Source: an uncultured Varibaculum sp. (GTDB taxonomy: Bacteria; Actinomycetota; Actinomycetes; Actinomycetales; Actinomycetaceae). Taken from it: a stretch of DNA of 5,596 nt. The position numbers were made by a program, and so were the translations under genes. The stretch covers positions 1 through 5,596 of the forward strand of contig CAMYAU010000098.1 in NCBI GenBank assembly GCA_947253735.1, written 5' to 3'. The notes under the pieces are model-generated. The model was not told the origin of the DNA. It saw only the letters and a program-made list of their open reading frames with translations, and did not search any database. Numbering within the stretch: the first letter of the stretch is position 1; every line of letters begins with the position of its first letter. This document shows, one piece after another, positions 4,199-5,596 of this stretch.

Positions 4199-5596
4199 CT
4201 ACCAGTAACCACCTGCAACCAGGTATTCGATTCCCATGCTGGCTACCAGCGCAACTAAAAACCAGAAAAAGCGGGCCCCAGCGCCACCTAATATGCGAAC
4301 AATACTGGCGAATCCCACTCGAAAGGAACGGGAAAAGAAGGCCACGACCGTCCCCCAAATCGCGTATACCAGGTAGAAGATACCACGATAGACCTCGGGG
4401 GAATCCTGCAAGCGGGGAGGTAAAATTCGGGAGAGCAGCTCTGCTAAGGGCTGATACCCGAATTGTCCAAACGTGATAACCCCCGCTCCCACAATTACCG
4501 TAATGACCAGCACCCCCATCAGCGGTACCAACAACGGTTGGGCTTTTAGCGCCGCGTGCGGAGGATTAAGCATCCCCGAAGCCAACTGCGCATCCCTCAG
4601 GCGCGCCCTCCCCGCCCCAAAAACACCAGAGACCAGTACCAAAACCATCAATACTATCGCAACCGCGGAAGATCTTGAAGGAGATGTGGGATTAGCTTTT
4701 ACCGCTAACGCCCCGGTAACTAGGGACAAAGATAGCATCACCAGCAAACAAGACATCCAGGCCACCGGCAGCTTATGCGGAATATAACGAGGAGTCCACT
4801 CTGGAGATGGCGCACCGCCAACCTCACTGCCTGCGCTATTAGCATAGCGATCCAGCAAGCCGGGTATACCTGGCGTTACCTGGTCATCCATCCTATAGGC
4901 TCCGGCATTTGACGCTTGCATCTCGCCCGCGCCGGCTTCAACAGCAAGACCTGGCGGATAGAGCCGAGTTTGGGATCTTAATTCCCCTGATACCGAGGAG
5001 AGGTCCTCAACTGAGCTGTTTTTGCCACCCGGCGGAAAACTGGGAGGAAGAGCATGAACTTCTTCGCCCTGTTGATTATCTCCCTGATTGGCATACCAGC
5101 TGGTACCAACAGAGCCTGCTTCCTCTGTACCCGCTGAGGGGGCAGAGCTCGAGACGGCAACAGCCGGCAAATAAATGTCCGGATCTTTTCCTTCGTTTAC
5201 CGCTTCAAAAGCTGCAATCAGCTGCTCAGGCGAGGCACGCAGCTCCGGATCTACTTGAAACCCGGTATAAAAAATCCTTTGTAACGCTACGGAGACTCCC
5301 GACAAATCCGGTTGCCCCGCGCTAATCCGTCCTAGCACAACTTCTATCGGGCCAGAACCAAAAGGTGGCCGGCCGCTAAGACAATAAAGCAGGACACATA
5401 GCCACGACCACCAGTCATCACGCGGGCGCGCGTCCTCGCCGTGGATAAGTTGCGGAGAAATGTAGCCGGGAGTTCCTGTTACCAACCCTGTTGCAGTTAA
5501 ACGTTCCGCCCCTGTGGTTTGGGAGATCCCAAAATCAATCAGAACCGGTCCCTGTTTGGCGATCATAATATTGGCAGGTTTGATATCCCTATGCAC
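4199..5596 (-). CDS. Ser/Thr protein kinase with polytopic membrane C-terminus (partial)
   Basis: Hanks-type (eukaryote-like) Ser/Thr kinase. The window begins in subdomain VIb, so the N-lobe with its P-loop and ATP lysine lies beyond the right edge; 465 codons are visible (numbered from the edge). The first visible codon GTG is the Val of V-H-R-D, not a start. Catalytic loop HRDIKPAN (2-9), metal-binding DFG (21-23) and activation segment to GTPGYISPQ (41-49) are clear, with Thr34, 36, 40 and 42 as possible autophosphorylation sites. The usual APE is SPQ. Subdomain IX reads DDWWSWLCVLL (60-70) and subdomain XI DPELRAS (116-122). A low-complexity linker rich in Ser, Gly, Pro and Glu (about 140-275) leads to five hydrophobic segments (about 278-298, 309-328, 354-376, 403-421, 442-462), ending in YW. 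There are no PASTA repeats or other known sensor domain. Catalytically plausible from what is visible; signal and substrates unknown. The DsbA-like gene follows on the same strand. Confidence 0.93.
   Translation of the reverse strand: MHRDIKPANIMIAKQGPVLIDFGISQTTGAERLTATGLVTGTPGYISPQLIHGEDARPRDDWWSWLCVLLYCLSGRPPFGSGPIEVVLGRISAGQPDLSGVSVALQRIFYTGFQVDPELRASPEQLIAAFEAVNEGKDPDIYLPAVAVSSSAPSAGTEEAGSVGTSWYANQGDNQQGEEVHALPPSFPPGGKNSSVEDLSSVSGELRSQTRLYPPGLAVEAGAGEMQASNAGAYRMDDQVTPGIPGLLDRYANSAGSEVGGAPSPEWTPRYIPHKLPVAWMSCLLVMLSLSLVTGALAVKANPTSPSRSSAVAIVLMVLVLVSGVFGAGRARLRDAQLASGMLNPPHAALKAQPLLVPLMGVLVITVIVGAGVITFGQFGYQPLAELLSRILPPRLQDSPEVYRGIFYLVYAIWGTVVAFFSRSFRVGFASIVRILGGAGARFFWFLVALVASMGIEYLVAGGYW

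Noticed and set aside
4072..5325. Several + frames antisense to the kinase and the DsbA-like gene
   Set aside because: They lie opposite strongly conserved kinase and DsbA coding sequence and read as low-complexity shadows.

Overview
The window looks like chromosome of an actinobacterium of moderate GC, roughly half G+C by eye. The clearest signs are a Ser/Thr protein kinase with the DWW-type subdomain IX I associate with actinobacterial kinases, and a membrane-anchored DsbA-like thiol oxidoreductase with a long basic cytoplasmic N-terminus. Family Actinomycetaceae (Varibaculum/Mobiluncus/Arcanobacterium-like) is a guess, not something the sequence proves.

Layout, left to right. (1) 1-594, +: C-terminal half of an MFS exporter of YnfM type, cut by the left edge. 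(2) 595-855: gene debris. A HigA-like antitoxin remnant has lost its start codon, carries a +1 frameshift and breaks off inside its helix-turn-helix. It runs into what may be the last transmembrane helix of a lost transporter. (3) About 857-1237: an intergenic array of degenerate repeats with core TGGAGGGYGNTTTT. The best part is six head-to-tail copies at exactly 19-bp spacing, flanked by copies in the opposite orientation. (4) 1260-2477, +: M20 family metal-dependent amidohydrolase/carboxypeptidase with its own strong Shine-Dalgarno site. The frame stays open upstream through the repeats, which invites a false N-terminal extension. (5) 2478-2846: no confident gene; a stretch with one internal stop may be an unrecognised gene remnant. 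(6) 2847-2922, -: tRNA-Thr(UGU) with encoded CCA. (7) 3169-4083, -: DsbA-family protein. (8) 4199-5596, -: Ser/Thr kinase running off the right edge, with a polytopic membrane C-terminus in place of PASTA repeats.

The kinase and the DsbA-like gene point the same way, 115 bp apart, and may share transcription. Both are envelope proteins, one signalling at the membrane and one catalysing disulfide chemistry outside the cell. The MFS exporter and the M20 hydrolase point the other way and are separated by debris and the repeat array. No complete new system is visible. The most unusual element is the 19-bp repeat array directly upstream of the M20 gene.
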